Below, one piece after another: positions 57,496 to 64,000 of a stretch of DNA of 64,000 nt (positions are counted from its first letter, which is position 1; every line of letters starts with the position of its first letter). The stretch lies in NCBI GenBank assembly GCA_963745595.1, contig CAVUYB010000011.1, positions 62,001-126,000 on the forward strand, in the 5' to 3' direction. The stretch comes from DASZUK01 sp963745595. Its GTDB lineage: Bacteria > Actinomycetota > Acidimicrobiia > Acidimicrobiales > RAAP-2. The notes beneath the pieces were generated by a model, which was given only the letters and a program-made list of their open reading frames with translations, was not told where the DNA came from and ran no database searches. The translations under genes and the position numbers were made by a program.

Positions 57496-57947
57496 AGGAC
57501 TTGCATGGCGTAGACCAGCGACGGCCGCTCCGCGCCGACGACGCCGACCTCGATCTCGGTCGTGATCAGCGTCCCCTTCGGCTTCGCCTCGGCCTTGACG
57601 ACACGGGACCGGGCCCGCACCTCCGAGCCGGCAGGCACCGGCGCCATGAACCGCAGCTTCTCGGCGCCGTAGTTGGCCGCGCTCCGATGGCCGACGACCT
57701 TGGCCGGTCCGGGCGGGGCGAGGCCGGGGATGAGGCTCAGCGTCAGGAAGCCGTGGGCCACCGGACCACCGAACGGGCTCTCGCGGTTGGCCCGCTCGAC
57801 GTCGACGTGGATCCACTGGTGGTCGCCGGTCAGGTCGGCGAACTGGTTGATCATCTCCTGGGTCACCGCAGTCGGCGCGCCCCACTCGCCGAACTCGCCC
57901 CCCTGGGCGTTCAGCCCCTCGACGTCGTCGAACCGCACCTCAGCCAT
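57483..57947 (-). CDS. MaoC-like enoyl-CoA hydratase
   Basis: 154 residues from ATG 57947, preceded by a good GGAGAGG site. Hot-dog fold with the catalytic pair in NQFADLTGDHQWIHVDVERA, then SPFGGPVAHGFLTLSLIPGL and NYGAEKLRFMAPVPAGSEVR. Paralogue of the gene at 27587. Last gene of the minus-strand acyl-CoA operon; its start overlaps the SDR 3' end by 8 nt. A beta-oxidation-like hydration step is likely. Confidence 0.9.
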   Translation of the reverse strand: MAEVRFDDVEGLNAQGGEFGEWGAPTAVTQEMINQFADLTGDHQWIHVDVERANRESPFGGPVAHGFLTLSLIPGLAPPGPAKVVGHRSAANYGAEKLRFMAPVPAGSEVRARSRVVKAEAKPKGTLITTEIEVGVVGAERPSLVYAMQVLYMA

Positions 57948-58761
57948 GCCCTCTCCTTTCGAGTGTCCCGGGGACACTACTGGCCTGGCGCACGGCCAGA
58001 TACGGAGCCATGACCGAGTACCCGCCGTCGACGGCGAGTACCGCACCGGTGTGGTAGCGCAGCGTCGGGTCGGCGAGATAGAGGGCGGCGGTACCGAGGT
58101 CGTCGGGGGTCCCCCATCGGCCGGCCGGGATGGACGCCAGCGTCTCGACGGCGAGAGATTCGGACACGCGGTCGACGGACATCGTCGAGTTCTCCGTCCA
58201 GCCGGGCTGGAGGATGTTCGCCCGGATGCCCAACGGCGCCAGCTCGGCCGCCAGACTGCGGACGAGGCCGCCCAGGCCCGCCTTGGCGGCCGCGTAGGCG
58301 GACAGCCCCGGCGACGCGTGGACGGCCGCGGCCGACGAGACGGCGACGAGCGCGCCGCCGTCGTCGCGGGTGGCCATGTCGCGGACGCACGCCCGGAAGC
58401 AGAGGAACGCCCCGGTCAGGTTCACCCCGACGACCTGCTCCCAGTCCTCCAGGGGGAATTCCATGAGTGCGTGGTGGCGACCCCCGCCGCCGGCATTGGC
58501 CACGCAGATGTCGATCCGTCCGAACCGGGCGACCGTCGCCGCGGCCGCCGCGTCGACATCCGCCTCGTGGCCGGCGTCGCACCCGAACGCGTCGGCGACG
58601 AGGCCTTCGCCTCGCAGCTCCGCGACCGCGTCGGCCGATCGCTCGGGCCGCCGGGCCCAGATCGCGACGGACGCTCCCGCCCGAGCGAGCGCCCGGGCGA
58701 TGCCGAACCCGATGCCGTCGCTCCCGCCGGTGACCACGGCCACCCGTCCGTCGACCGTCAT
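57940..58761 (-). CDS. short-chain dehydrogenase/reductase
   Basis: 273 residues, Rossmann fold. Cofactor motif VVTGGSDGIGFGIARALARA, WARRPERS (NADP-type basic residues), FGCDAGHEADVDAA, CVANAGGGGRHH (NAG), VSSAAAVHASPGLSAYAAAK (Ser-Tyr-Lys) and TGAVLAVDGGYSVMAPYL. ATG 58761 overlaps the LLM gene stop by one base. Probably oxidises a hydroxyacyl-CoA or alcohol in the pathway. Confidence 0.92.
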   Translation of the reverse strand: MTVDGRVAVVTGGSDGIGFGIARALARAGASVAIWARRPERSADAVAELRGEGLVADAFGCDAGHEADVDAAAAATVARFGRIDICVANAGGGGRHHALMEFPLEDWEQVVGVNLTGAFLCFRACVRDMATRDDGGALVAVSSAAAVHASPGLSAYAAAKAGLGGLVRSLAAELAPLGIRANILQPGWTENSTMSVDRVSESLAVETLASIPAGRWGTPDDLGTAALYLADPTLRYHTGAVLAVDGGYSVMAPYLAVRQASSVPGTLERRGHG

Positions 58762-59690
58762 TAGCGCCCGGCGACCTCACGGAAGGCGGCGACGAACGAC
58801 GCGGCCAGCTCCTCGGCCGCCGACGGGTCGTCGGGCAGCGGGAGCCGGGCCCGGAGGTCCGTCACGCCGGCCTCGACGAGGGCCGGCACCGCGGCCATCG
58901 TCCGGTCGATATCGATCGAACCGTCGTCCTGCCGGACGGCCGGCAGACCGCCGACGATCTTGAGATCGGCGGGGTCCCGACCGGCCTCGGTCACCGCGGC
59001 GCGCATCTGCTCGATGCCGGTGACGACGTCGGCGGCCGCGTCGCCCCACGGGACCCAGCCGGACCCGAACCGGGCCAGGCGGCGGGCGACCCGCGGGTTG
59101 ACGGTCCCGCTGATCCATAGCGGTACGCCGCCGGGCTGCAGCGGCTTGGGCATCATGTGGATCGCCTCGAACCGCAGACCGGGGCCGTCGTAGGCGGCCC
59201 GCGGCTCCCGCCACAGCGTCTGGCAGACCTCGAGGCTCTCGTCGAGCAACCGGCCCCGGCCGTCGAATTCGAGCCCGGCCGCCTCGTACTCCTCGCGCTG
59301 CCAGCCGACACCGACCGCCAGGTCGAGTCGGCCGCCGGACAGGACGTCGAGGGTGGACGCCTGCTTGGCCAGGACGACCGGTCGGCGGAGGGCGGCGATG
59401 AGGATGTTCGTGCCGACCCGGATCCGCGACGTCGAGGCGGCGATGTACGTGAGCGTCGTCAGCGGCTCGAGCCAGTGGCCGTCCGGCCCGGTCGGCTGGA
59501 CGCCACCCCGGGCTCCGCCGATCTCCGGCCGGGCGTACTCCTCGAGCCGCTCGCCGAAGACGACGTGGTCCGAGACGACGAGCCGGTCGAAACCGACGCG
59601 GTCGTACATCTGGGCGGTCTCGACCATCGGCCGCCAGCTCGCCGGCGCGTCGTTGGCAAAGGTCGGCAAGGTCGTCGACAGTTCGATCAT
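58761..59690 (-). CDS. LLM-class (F420-dependent type) oxidoreductase
   Basis: 309 residues, luciferase-like TIM barrel. MIELSTTLPTFANDAP, YDRVGFDRLVVSDHVVFGER, LEPLTTLTYIAASTSRIRVG, ALRRPVVLAKQASTLDVLSG, GRLDLAVGVGWQREEYEAAG, PLWISGTVNPRVARRLARFG. This architecture in actinobacteria usually uses F420. It lies between the SnoaL-like and SDR genes with 1-4 nt overlaps. The substrate may be a carbonyl or alcohol of the degraded compound. Confidence 0.88.
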   Translation of the reverse strand: MIELSTTLPTFANDAPASWRPMVETAQMYDRVGFDRLVVSDHVVFGERLEEYARPEIGGARGGVQPTGPDGHWLEPLTTLTYIAASTSRIRVGTNILIAALRRPVVLAKQASTLDVLSGGRLDLAVGVGWQREEYEAAGLEFDGRGRLLDESLEVCQTLWREPRAAYDGPGLRFEAIHMMPKPLQPGGVPLWISGTVNPRVARRLARFGSGWVPWGDAAADVVTGIEQMRAAVTEAGRDPADLKIVGGLPAVRQDDGSIDIDRTMAAVPALVEAGVTDLRARLPLPDDPSAAEELAASFVAAFREVAGR

Positions 59691-60148
59691 CTTCCCACGG
59701 CGTGCACCTCGTTCCATTCGTTGCGAAGTCGTCGCACCTGGATGGCCCACCGGCCGTCGCGACGCGTGTACTCGTCCTCGTACCGGATGTACATGACGAA
59801 GTCGGTGGCCCCGTCGAGGTGATGGGCGATGCAGTAGACCTCGCCGGTCGCCCGGTCGCCGTCGACGTCGTACGTCGACTGGCCGACGAGGTGGAACGTC
59901 CGCTCGTAGCGGGCGATGGCGTCGGTCACGCGGCCGAGCTCGTCGTGGCCGTTCACCCGACGGGCGAGCACGTCGGGCTGTCGGGCCCGGTAGATCTCGA
60001 GGACGCCGTCGGGATGGAACGCGCCGACGTACGCGGCGCGGTCGCGCCGGTCGACGGCCCGGGCGTACTGGTCGGCGAGCGCCCGCAACGCCACTCTGTC
60101 TGGATCGTGTCCCCCCGGCTGGCTTCCCCCCGCCGCCGGGGCGGTCAC
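59687..60148 (-). CDS. SnoaL-like / nuclear-transport-factor-2-fold protein
   Basis: 153 residues: VALRALADQYARAVDRRDRA, AYVGAFHPDGVLEIYRARQP, RTFHLVGQSTYDVDGDRATG, EVYCIAHHLD, MYIRYEDEYTRRDGRWAIQV. The Asp/His pattern resembles SnoaL/scytalone-dehydratase-like enzymes acting on cyclic or steroid-like compounds. Overlaps the CoA transferase stop and LLM start by 4 nt. It could be a dehydratase, isomerase or binding protein. Confidence 0.78.
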   Translation of the reverse strand: MTAPAAGGSQPGGHDPDRVALRALADQYARAVDRRDRAAYVGAFHPDGVLEIYRARQPDVLARRVNGHDELGRVTDAIARYERTFHLVGQSTYDVDGDRATGEVYCIAHHLDGATDFVMYIRYEDEYTRRDGRWAIQVRRLRNEWNEVHAVGR

Positions 60149-61395
60149 TCCCCGAGCACCCCGCCGGCCCGCAGCTTCTCGATCTGCTCGTCCGAGTACC
60201 CGGCGACCTGGCGGAGCACCTCGTCGGCGTCCTGCCCGGGTCCCGGGGCCTTGGTCGGGGCGGGCAGCTCACCGCCGTCGATCTTGATCGGGTACGCCAT
60301 CATGTCGGCGTCGAAGTCCTCCTTCGGCAGCCAGCGCAGGCGGTCCCGGAACTGCGGGTCGTCGAGGATCGACTTCGGCGTGTTGACCGGGGCGAGCGGC
60401 GTGTTGTGCTCGTTGCCGAACGCGATCCAGTCGACGGTCGAGCGCGCCCCGAAGACCTCGGTCAGGATGGCCTGCAGCTCGAGGTTGCCGCGGGCGTGGT
60501 CGCCGTACGTCGTGCCCGGCCAGCGCTCGAACAGGTCGACGCGGTCGATCCCTTCGCAGAAGTTCTTCCAGAACGCCTGCTCGCTGGCCATGAAGAGAAT
60601 GTACCCGTCGGTCGTCGCGTAGATCTGGTACCGCACACCGCCGCGCATGCCGCCGATTCCCGGCGCCCGCCGCTCGCCGTCGTCGGCCGCGTTGCCGTAG
60701 ACCTCGTCCTCGGGCCGCTCGTAGCCCTTCCACGTCTCGATCCGGTACCAGTCGAAGTAGGCGGCCGCGTCGGACTGGGCGATCTCCATCGCACAGCCCT
60801 CGCCGGTCGCCCGGGCCCGGATCACCGCGGCGAGGATGGCCAGGGCGCCGTAGAGCGGGCCGGCGTGGATGCCGACGCTCGTGTGCTCGGCCATGACGGT
60901 GTACCCGTTCTCGTCGACCTCGACGGGGACCTGCCCGGCCCACGTGTCGTAGGCGATGCCGTGGCTCGGCATGTCCCGGTACGGTCCGGTCGCGCCGTAG
61001 CCGGAGATCGAGCAGAAGACGATCGCCGGGTTGGCCTCCCGCAGCTTCTCCATCGTCAGGCCGCGCTTGGCCAGCGCGCCGGGCCGCATCGCCTCGATCA
61101 CCGCGTCGGCGTGGCGGACGAGGTCGAGGTACGCCTGGATGCCCTCGGGCTGGCGGAGGTCGAGGACGATCGATCGCTTGCCCCGGTTGATGTGCAGCGA
61201 CAGCAGCGAGTTCTCGCCGGTGCCGTCCTGGGAGCGGATGATCGGCCACGTCATCCGTCGGCCGTAGTCGCCGCCGGGCGGCTCGACCTTGATCACGTCG
61301 GCGCCGAGGTCGGCCAGCAGGCCACCCATCTCGGCGGGGCCGAGCATCGAGCTCTCGACGATCCGCACCCCTTCGAGGGGCTTCACTGTCGCCAC
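60145..61395 (-). CDS. class III CoA transferase (CaiB/BaiF family), first copy
   Basis: 416 residues. PLEGVRIVESSMLGPAEMGG, LLADLGADVIKVEPPGGDYG, SLHINRGKRSIVLDLRQPEG, ADAVIEAMRPGALAKRGL, IVFCSISGYGATGPYRDMPS, IHAGPLYGALAILAAVIRAR and VNTPKSILDDPQFRDRL. Catalyses CoA transfer between acids via an aspartyl intermediate in active members. Here the expected Asp before AGPLYGAL seems replaced (SVGIHAG), unlike the second copy. ATG 61395 follows the NIPSNAP stop by 1 nt. Confidence 0.88.
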   Translation of the reverse strand: MATVKPLEGVRIVESSMLGPAEMGGLLADLGADVIKVEPPGGDYGRRMTWPIIRSQDGTGENSLLSLHINRGKRSIVLDLRQPEGIQAYLDLVRHADAVIEAMRPGALAKRGLTMEKLREANPAIVFCSISGYGATGPYRDMPSHGIAYDTWAGQVPVEVDENGYTVMAEHTSVGIHAGPLYGALAILAAVIRARATGEGCAMEIAQSDAAAYFDWYRIETWKGYERPEDEVYGNAADDGERRAPGIGGMRGGVRYQIYATTDGYILFMASEQAFWKNFCEGIDRVDLFERWPGTTYGDHARGNLELQAILTEVFGARSTVDWIAFGNEHNTPLAPVNTPKSILDDPQFRDRLRWLPKEDFDADMMAYPIKIDGGELPAPTKAPGPGQDADEVLRQVAGYSDEQIEKLRAGGVLGE

Positions 61396-61396
61396 G

Positions 61397-62191
61397 TCAT
61401 CCTCCTCTGGTTGCGACTGGCGGGGCTGGTTCCTGATCCGGGGCTCGGTCCTGATCCGAGGCTCGGTCTTCGAGCTGATCGGCGTATGCCGGCTGTCGGT
61501 GGGTCCGGAACGGCGACAGCGGTGCGTCGACGAGCAGGAACCGCGCGAACGCGTCGGTGCGTTCGAGGCAGCGGGCCCACCAGCGGGCCATCGTCGGGTG
61601 GGTGCGGCGGCCCCGTTCCAGCTCGGCCCACTGCTCCCACGTCGGGATAGCCCAGAGCACGATGCACTCGGAGTCGTTCGTCATCAACGTCTCCCACGCC
61701 CCGGCGAGCTCCCAGCCGAACGCGTCGTAGGCCGGTACGGCTTCCTGGCGGAGCATCTCGAGATAGTCGGCCGACGTCCCGGCCGGCACGGTCACCTGCT
61801 CGTGGGCGTACGTCTCGCCGGTCACGCCGTCGGCGCACAGCTCGTCGATCGTCCGCGTCCACGGCGCGGGCGCCAGCAACCGGTCCGAGCCGCCGCGGCG
61901 GAGCCCGGCCGCCTGGGCCCACCACTCGGCCAGGTGCGGGTCCTGCATCCCGGGGCCGCGGCATTCGTGGCGGAACGATGCGGCGAGGCCGTCGAAGCCG
62001 TCCTCCTCCCAGACGTTGACGACCTCCGGCCAGCGCCGGGTCGAGCCGAGGACGCCCCAGACGCCGTAGCAGCGCTGCTGCCGTTCCTCCTGGGCCCGCG
62101 GGCTGAAGTTGGCCGTCATGTGGTGCATGTAGTCGGCCCGGTGGTGGCCGATGATGTCGACGTACTCGTGGATGTACACCTTGTCGTTCAC
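61397..62191 (-). CDS. NIPSNAP-domain protein
   Basis: 264 residues in two similar halves of dimeric alpha-beta barrel type: MNDKVYIHEYVDIIGHHRAD, WGVLGSTRRWPEVVNVWEED, then YAHEQVTVPAGTSADYLEML, CIVLWAIPTWEQWAELERGR. The NIPSNAP family lacks a defined reaction. The tail (DRASDQDRAPDQEPAP) is a short repeat encoded by CGGGGCTCGGTCCTGATC-type repeats at 61440-61470. In this operon it may act on or bind an aromatic/terpenoid intermediate (inference). Confidence 0.75.
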   Translation of the reverse strand: MNDKVYIHEYVDIIGHHRADYMHHMTANFSPRAQEERQQRCYGVWGVLGSTRRWPEVVNVWEEDGFDGLAASFRHECRGPGMQDPHLAEWWAQAAGLRRGGSDRLLAPAPWTRTIDELCADGVTGETYAHEQVTVPAGTSADYLEMLRQEAVPAYDAFGWELAGAWETLMTNDSECIVLWAIPTWEQWAELERGRRTHPTMARWWARCLERTDAFARFLLVDAPLSPFRTHRQPAYADQLEDRASDQDRAPDQEPAPPVATRGG

Positions 62192-62234
62192 CGTCCAGGC
62201 CCCCCGTCGTTACCTTGGCGCCGGCCGTCCCGGT

Positions 62235-63485
62235 TCACTTCCCGACCGCCCCAACCCGGCGCAGCTCGTCGACCGCGTCGCCGTCGAAGCCGAGCAGTTC
62301 GCGGAGGACGTCGTCGGTGTGCTCGCCGAGCAGCGGCAGCGGCCGGTCGGGCCCCTCGACCATCTTCGTCATCTTGATCGGGTTGCCGGCGACGAGCGCG
62401 GGCTCGTCGACGCCGTCGGTCCGCGGGATCTCGACGACCATCCGGCGCAGCTTGACGTGTTCGTCGTCGGGAACTTGGGAGCCGGCGTAGCACGGGCCGG
62501 CCGGGATGCCGGCCTCGGCGAGCGCCCGAGCGGCGTCGAGGTTCGACAGGTTCTTCGACCAGTCCTCGAGCGCGGGCCGGACGATCGGTTCGTAGGTGTC
62601 CGGCCACCGGCCGTCGGCGAACTCGTCCTGCCCGGTCCACTCAGGGTGGCCGAGCAGGGCGGCCAGCCGCTCGAGCTGGTGCGGGCGGGCGATCTGCAGC
62701 ATGACGAAGCCGTCACCGGTGCGGAACGAGCCGGCGATCACCGGGATGCGGCGCGGCTCGTCGGGCTCCCAGCGGACGCCCATCGACCAGTAGTTGTACG
62801 CCAGGTCGAGCAGCGACAGCATCGAGTCGTAGATGGCGATGTCGACGAACTGGCCTTCGCCGGTGACGTCGCGGTGCCGGAGAGCGGCGAGCAGGCCGAT
62901 GACGGCGTAGAGCCCGGTGCCGGAGTCGCCGGTGCCGCCGAGCGGGTTGATGACCGGGTCCTCGTGGGGCCGACGGGAGTACTCGTACATCCCGCTCATC
63001 GCCTCGGCGACGCCGGCGTACGCCGGCCAGTTGGCGTACGGCGACGGGTCGAGCGTGCCGAACCCGGTGATCGACACGTAGATCAGCCGAGGGTTGCCCA
63101 GGTCGTCGTAGCCGAGGCCGAACTTTTCCGCCCGGCCCGGGCCGAGGTTCTCGCAGACGACGTCGACCTCGGCGGCGAGGTCGGCGACGAGCTGGCGGCC
63201 GCGGTCGGTCGTGTAGTCGACGGCGATGCTCCGCTTGCTCAGGTTGTTCCGGACGAACGTCGCGCCGACGGCCTCGCCGTTCTCCCGTACGATCGCCGGC
63301 TTCGACAGCCGGCCGGAGTCGCCGCGCCCGGGCAGCTCGACCTTGATGACGTCCGCACCCAGGCGGGCCAGGAGCTGGGTGGCGAACGGCAGGGCCTGCA
63401 TCTGCTCCAGGGCCAGGATCCGGATGCCGTCCAGCGGCCGGCCCCAGCGGGCGGCCTCCTGGTTGTGGCTCTCCCCCAGTTTCAT
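62235..63485 (-). CDS. class III CoA transferase (CaiB/BaiF family), second copy
   Basis: 416 residues. LDGIRILALEQMQALPFATQ, LLARLGADVIKVELPGRGDS, FVRNNLSKRSIAVDYTTDRG, VDVVCENLGPGRAEKFGL, LIYVSITGFGTLDPSPYANW, GGTGDSGTGLYAVIGLLAAL and VAGNPIKMTKMVEGPDRPLP. The catalytic-type Asp is visible in GTGDSGTGLYA. ATG 63485 overlaps the SnoaL stop by one base. A 43-nt gap precedes the NIPSNAP gene. Probably transfers CoA onto the pathway substrate. Confidence 0.9.
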   Translation of the reverse strand: MKLGESHNQEAARWGRPLDGIRILALEQMQALPFATQLLARLGADVIKVELPGRGDSGRLSKPAIVRENGEAVGATFVRNNLSKRSIAVDYTTDRGRQLVADLAAEVDVVCENLGPGRAEKFGLGYDDLGNPRLIYVSITGFGTLDPSPYANWPAYAGVAEAMSGMYEYSRRPHEDPVINPLGGTGDSGTGLYAVIGLLAALRHRDVTGEGQFVDIAIYDSMLSLLDLAYNYWSMGVRWEPDEPRRIPVIAGSFRTGDGFVMLQIARPHQLERLAALLGHPEWTGQDEFADGRWPDTYEPIVRPALEDWSKNLSNLDAARALAEAGIPAGPCYAGSQVPDDEHVKLRRMVVEIPRTDGVDEPALVAGNPIKMTKMVEGPDRPLPLLGEHTDDVLRELLGFDGDAVDELRRVGAVGK

Positions 63486-63904
63486 CAACCGACCGAGATC
63501 CGGCGCCGGGCGATCCGCCAGGCGCCGCCGTCGCGACGGACGGTGTCGTGGTACTGACCGATGCCGGACAGCACCGGCGCGGTCGTCGTGTCGCGGTAGT
63601 AGAGCCAGTACGAGTCGGCGGTGGCCGTCCCGGCGGGGTCGTCGACGGTGACGATCAGGGTGGTGATGACGTGGCGGGTGGCGCTGCCCGGCCCGGTCAC
63701 GCCCTCGGCCCGCCGCTGTCGGGCGTCGGCGAGGATGTCGTCCCGACCGTGACGAGGGGCGCTGCCGGGAAACTCCCACACCGCGTCCTCCGTGTACAGC
63801 TCCCGACTCTCCTCCAGGTCGCCGCCGTCGGCCACGTGAGCCACCCGGGCGATCAGGTTCCGCACCGCCAGCTCTGCCCGGGTTGCCGCATCGCCCTGCT
63901 CCAT
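63485..63904 (-). CDS. SnoaL-like / NTF2-fold protein
   Basis: 139 residues: LAVRNLIARVAHVADGGDLE, ESRELYTEDAVWEFPGSAPR, HGRDDILADARQRRAEGVTG, ATRHVITTLIVTVDDPAGTA, YWLYYRDTTTAPVLSGIGQY, HDTVRRDGGAWRIARRRISV. Same fold class as 59687-60148. First recognised gene of the minus-strand acyl-CoA operon; its promoter should lie in 63905-64000, where I see no other feature. Confidence 0.78.
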   Translation of the reverse strand: MEQGDAATRAELAVRNLIARVAHVADGGDLEESRELYTEDAVWEFPGSAPRHGRDDILADARQRRAEGVTGPGSATRHVITTLIVTVDDPAGTATADSYWLYYRDTTTAPVLSGIGQYHDTVRRDGGAWRIARRRISVG

Positions 63905-64000
63905 GTCCCTCCCACCCCTCGTGCCCCCGTCAGAAGATACAGCGCCGCCCGGTCCGAGGGCCCGGGTGCACCGTACCGGACGAGGACCTGACGGTCCGTC

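Noticed and set aside
63548..63991. Plus-strand ORF at the right end
   Set aside because: Antisense to the SnoaL-like gene with no motif and poor start context.

Overview
The window is high-GC DNA from an actinobacterium, most likely of the class Acidimicrobiia or a close relative. The evidence is a mycothiol synthase (mshD), an F420/LLM-type oxidoreductase, a DUF222/13E12 HNH endonuclease, frequent GTG starts with 1-4 nt stop/start overlaps, and a secreted protein ending in GYWEVASDGG-type repeats, which I associate with Acidimicrobiia. Class-level placement is inference. I saw no rRNA, tRNA, CRISPR array, transposase or replication origin.

Layout. 0-4.8 kb: a decayed MNT-type nucleotidyltransferase, an AI-2E-family permease, a small unknown ORF, a multi-pass membrane protein, and a glycosyltransferase 2 fused to an N-terminal MshEN-like domain. 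4.9-8.5 kb: fatty-acid synthesis operon fabD-fabG-acpP-fabF; FabD carries an extra C-terminal biotinyl/lipoyl-like domain. 8.6-11.0 kb: a lower-GC defence-type island with an AIPR-family protein (possible PD-(D/E)XK nuclease N-terminus) and a vapBC pair with a leaderless-type promoter. 11.0-23.1 kb: a minus-strand run hisD-hisC-hisB-hisH-hisA-hisF-(GroES-like)-hisI-trpE-(ygfZ)-trpC-trpF-trpB-trpA, joining histidine and tryptophan synthesis. 23.2-27.5 kb: a small ORF, a second vapBC-like pair whose toxin has lost catalytic acids, nth, mshD, a VIT1/CCC1 metal transporter and a small membrane protein. 27.6-30.1 kb: MaoC hydratase, menG/ubiE and menF (menaquinone). 30-37.9 kb: two-component system, dolichyl-phosphate-mannose-synthase-like glycosyltransferase, a second AI-2E permease, a flippase-like protein and ppk1. 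37.9-46.4 kb: FtsW-like SEDS protein, the repeat protein, a DUF151 nuclease, RodA, MscS and the HNH protein. 46.4-51.7 kb: alaS-ruvX-mltG-aroE plus two small genes upstream of alaS. 51.9-55.2 kb: a sugar ABC transporter (XylF-like protein, one ATPase, one permease). 55.2-63.9 kb: an acyl-CoA metabolism cluster with two class III CoA transferases, two SnoaL-like proteins, a NIPSNAP protein, an LLM oxidoreductase, an SDR, MaoC, an acyl-CoA ligase and an enoyl-CoA hydratase.

Sequence quality. Many conserved genes in the first 20 kb are interrupted by single-base frame changes while the conserved protein sequence continues in the next frame. Such breaks are much rarer after 20 kb. Most probably reflect base-calling or assembly indels, so I annotate these as CDS spanning the breaks and give approximate break positions; starts and ends of broken genes are less certain. 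Convergent genes are packed very tightly, often overlapping at their 3' ends.
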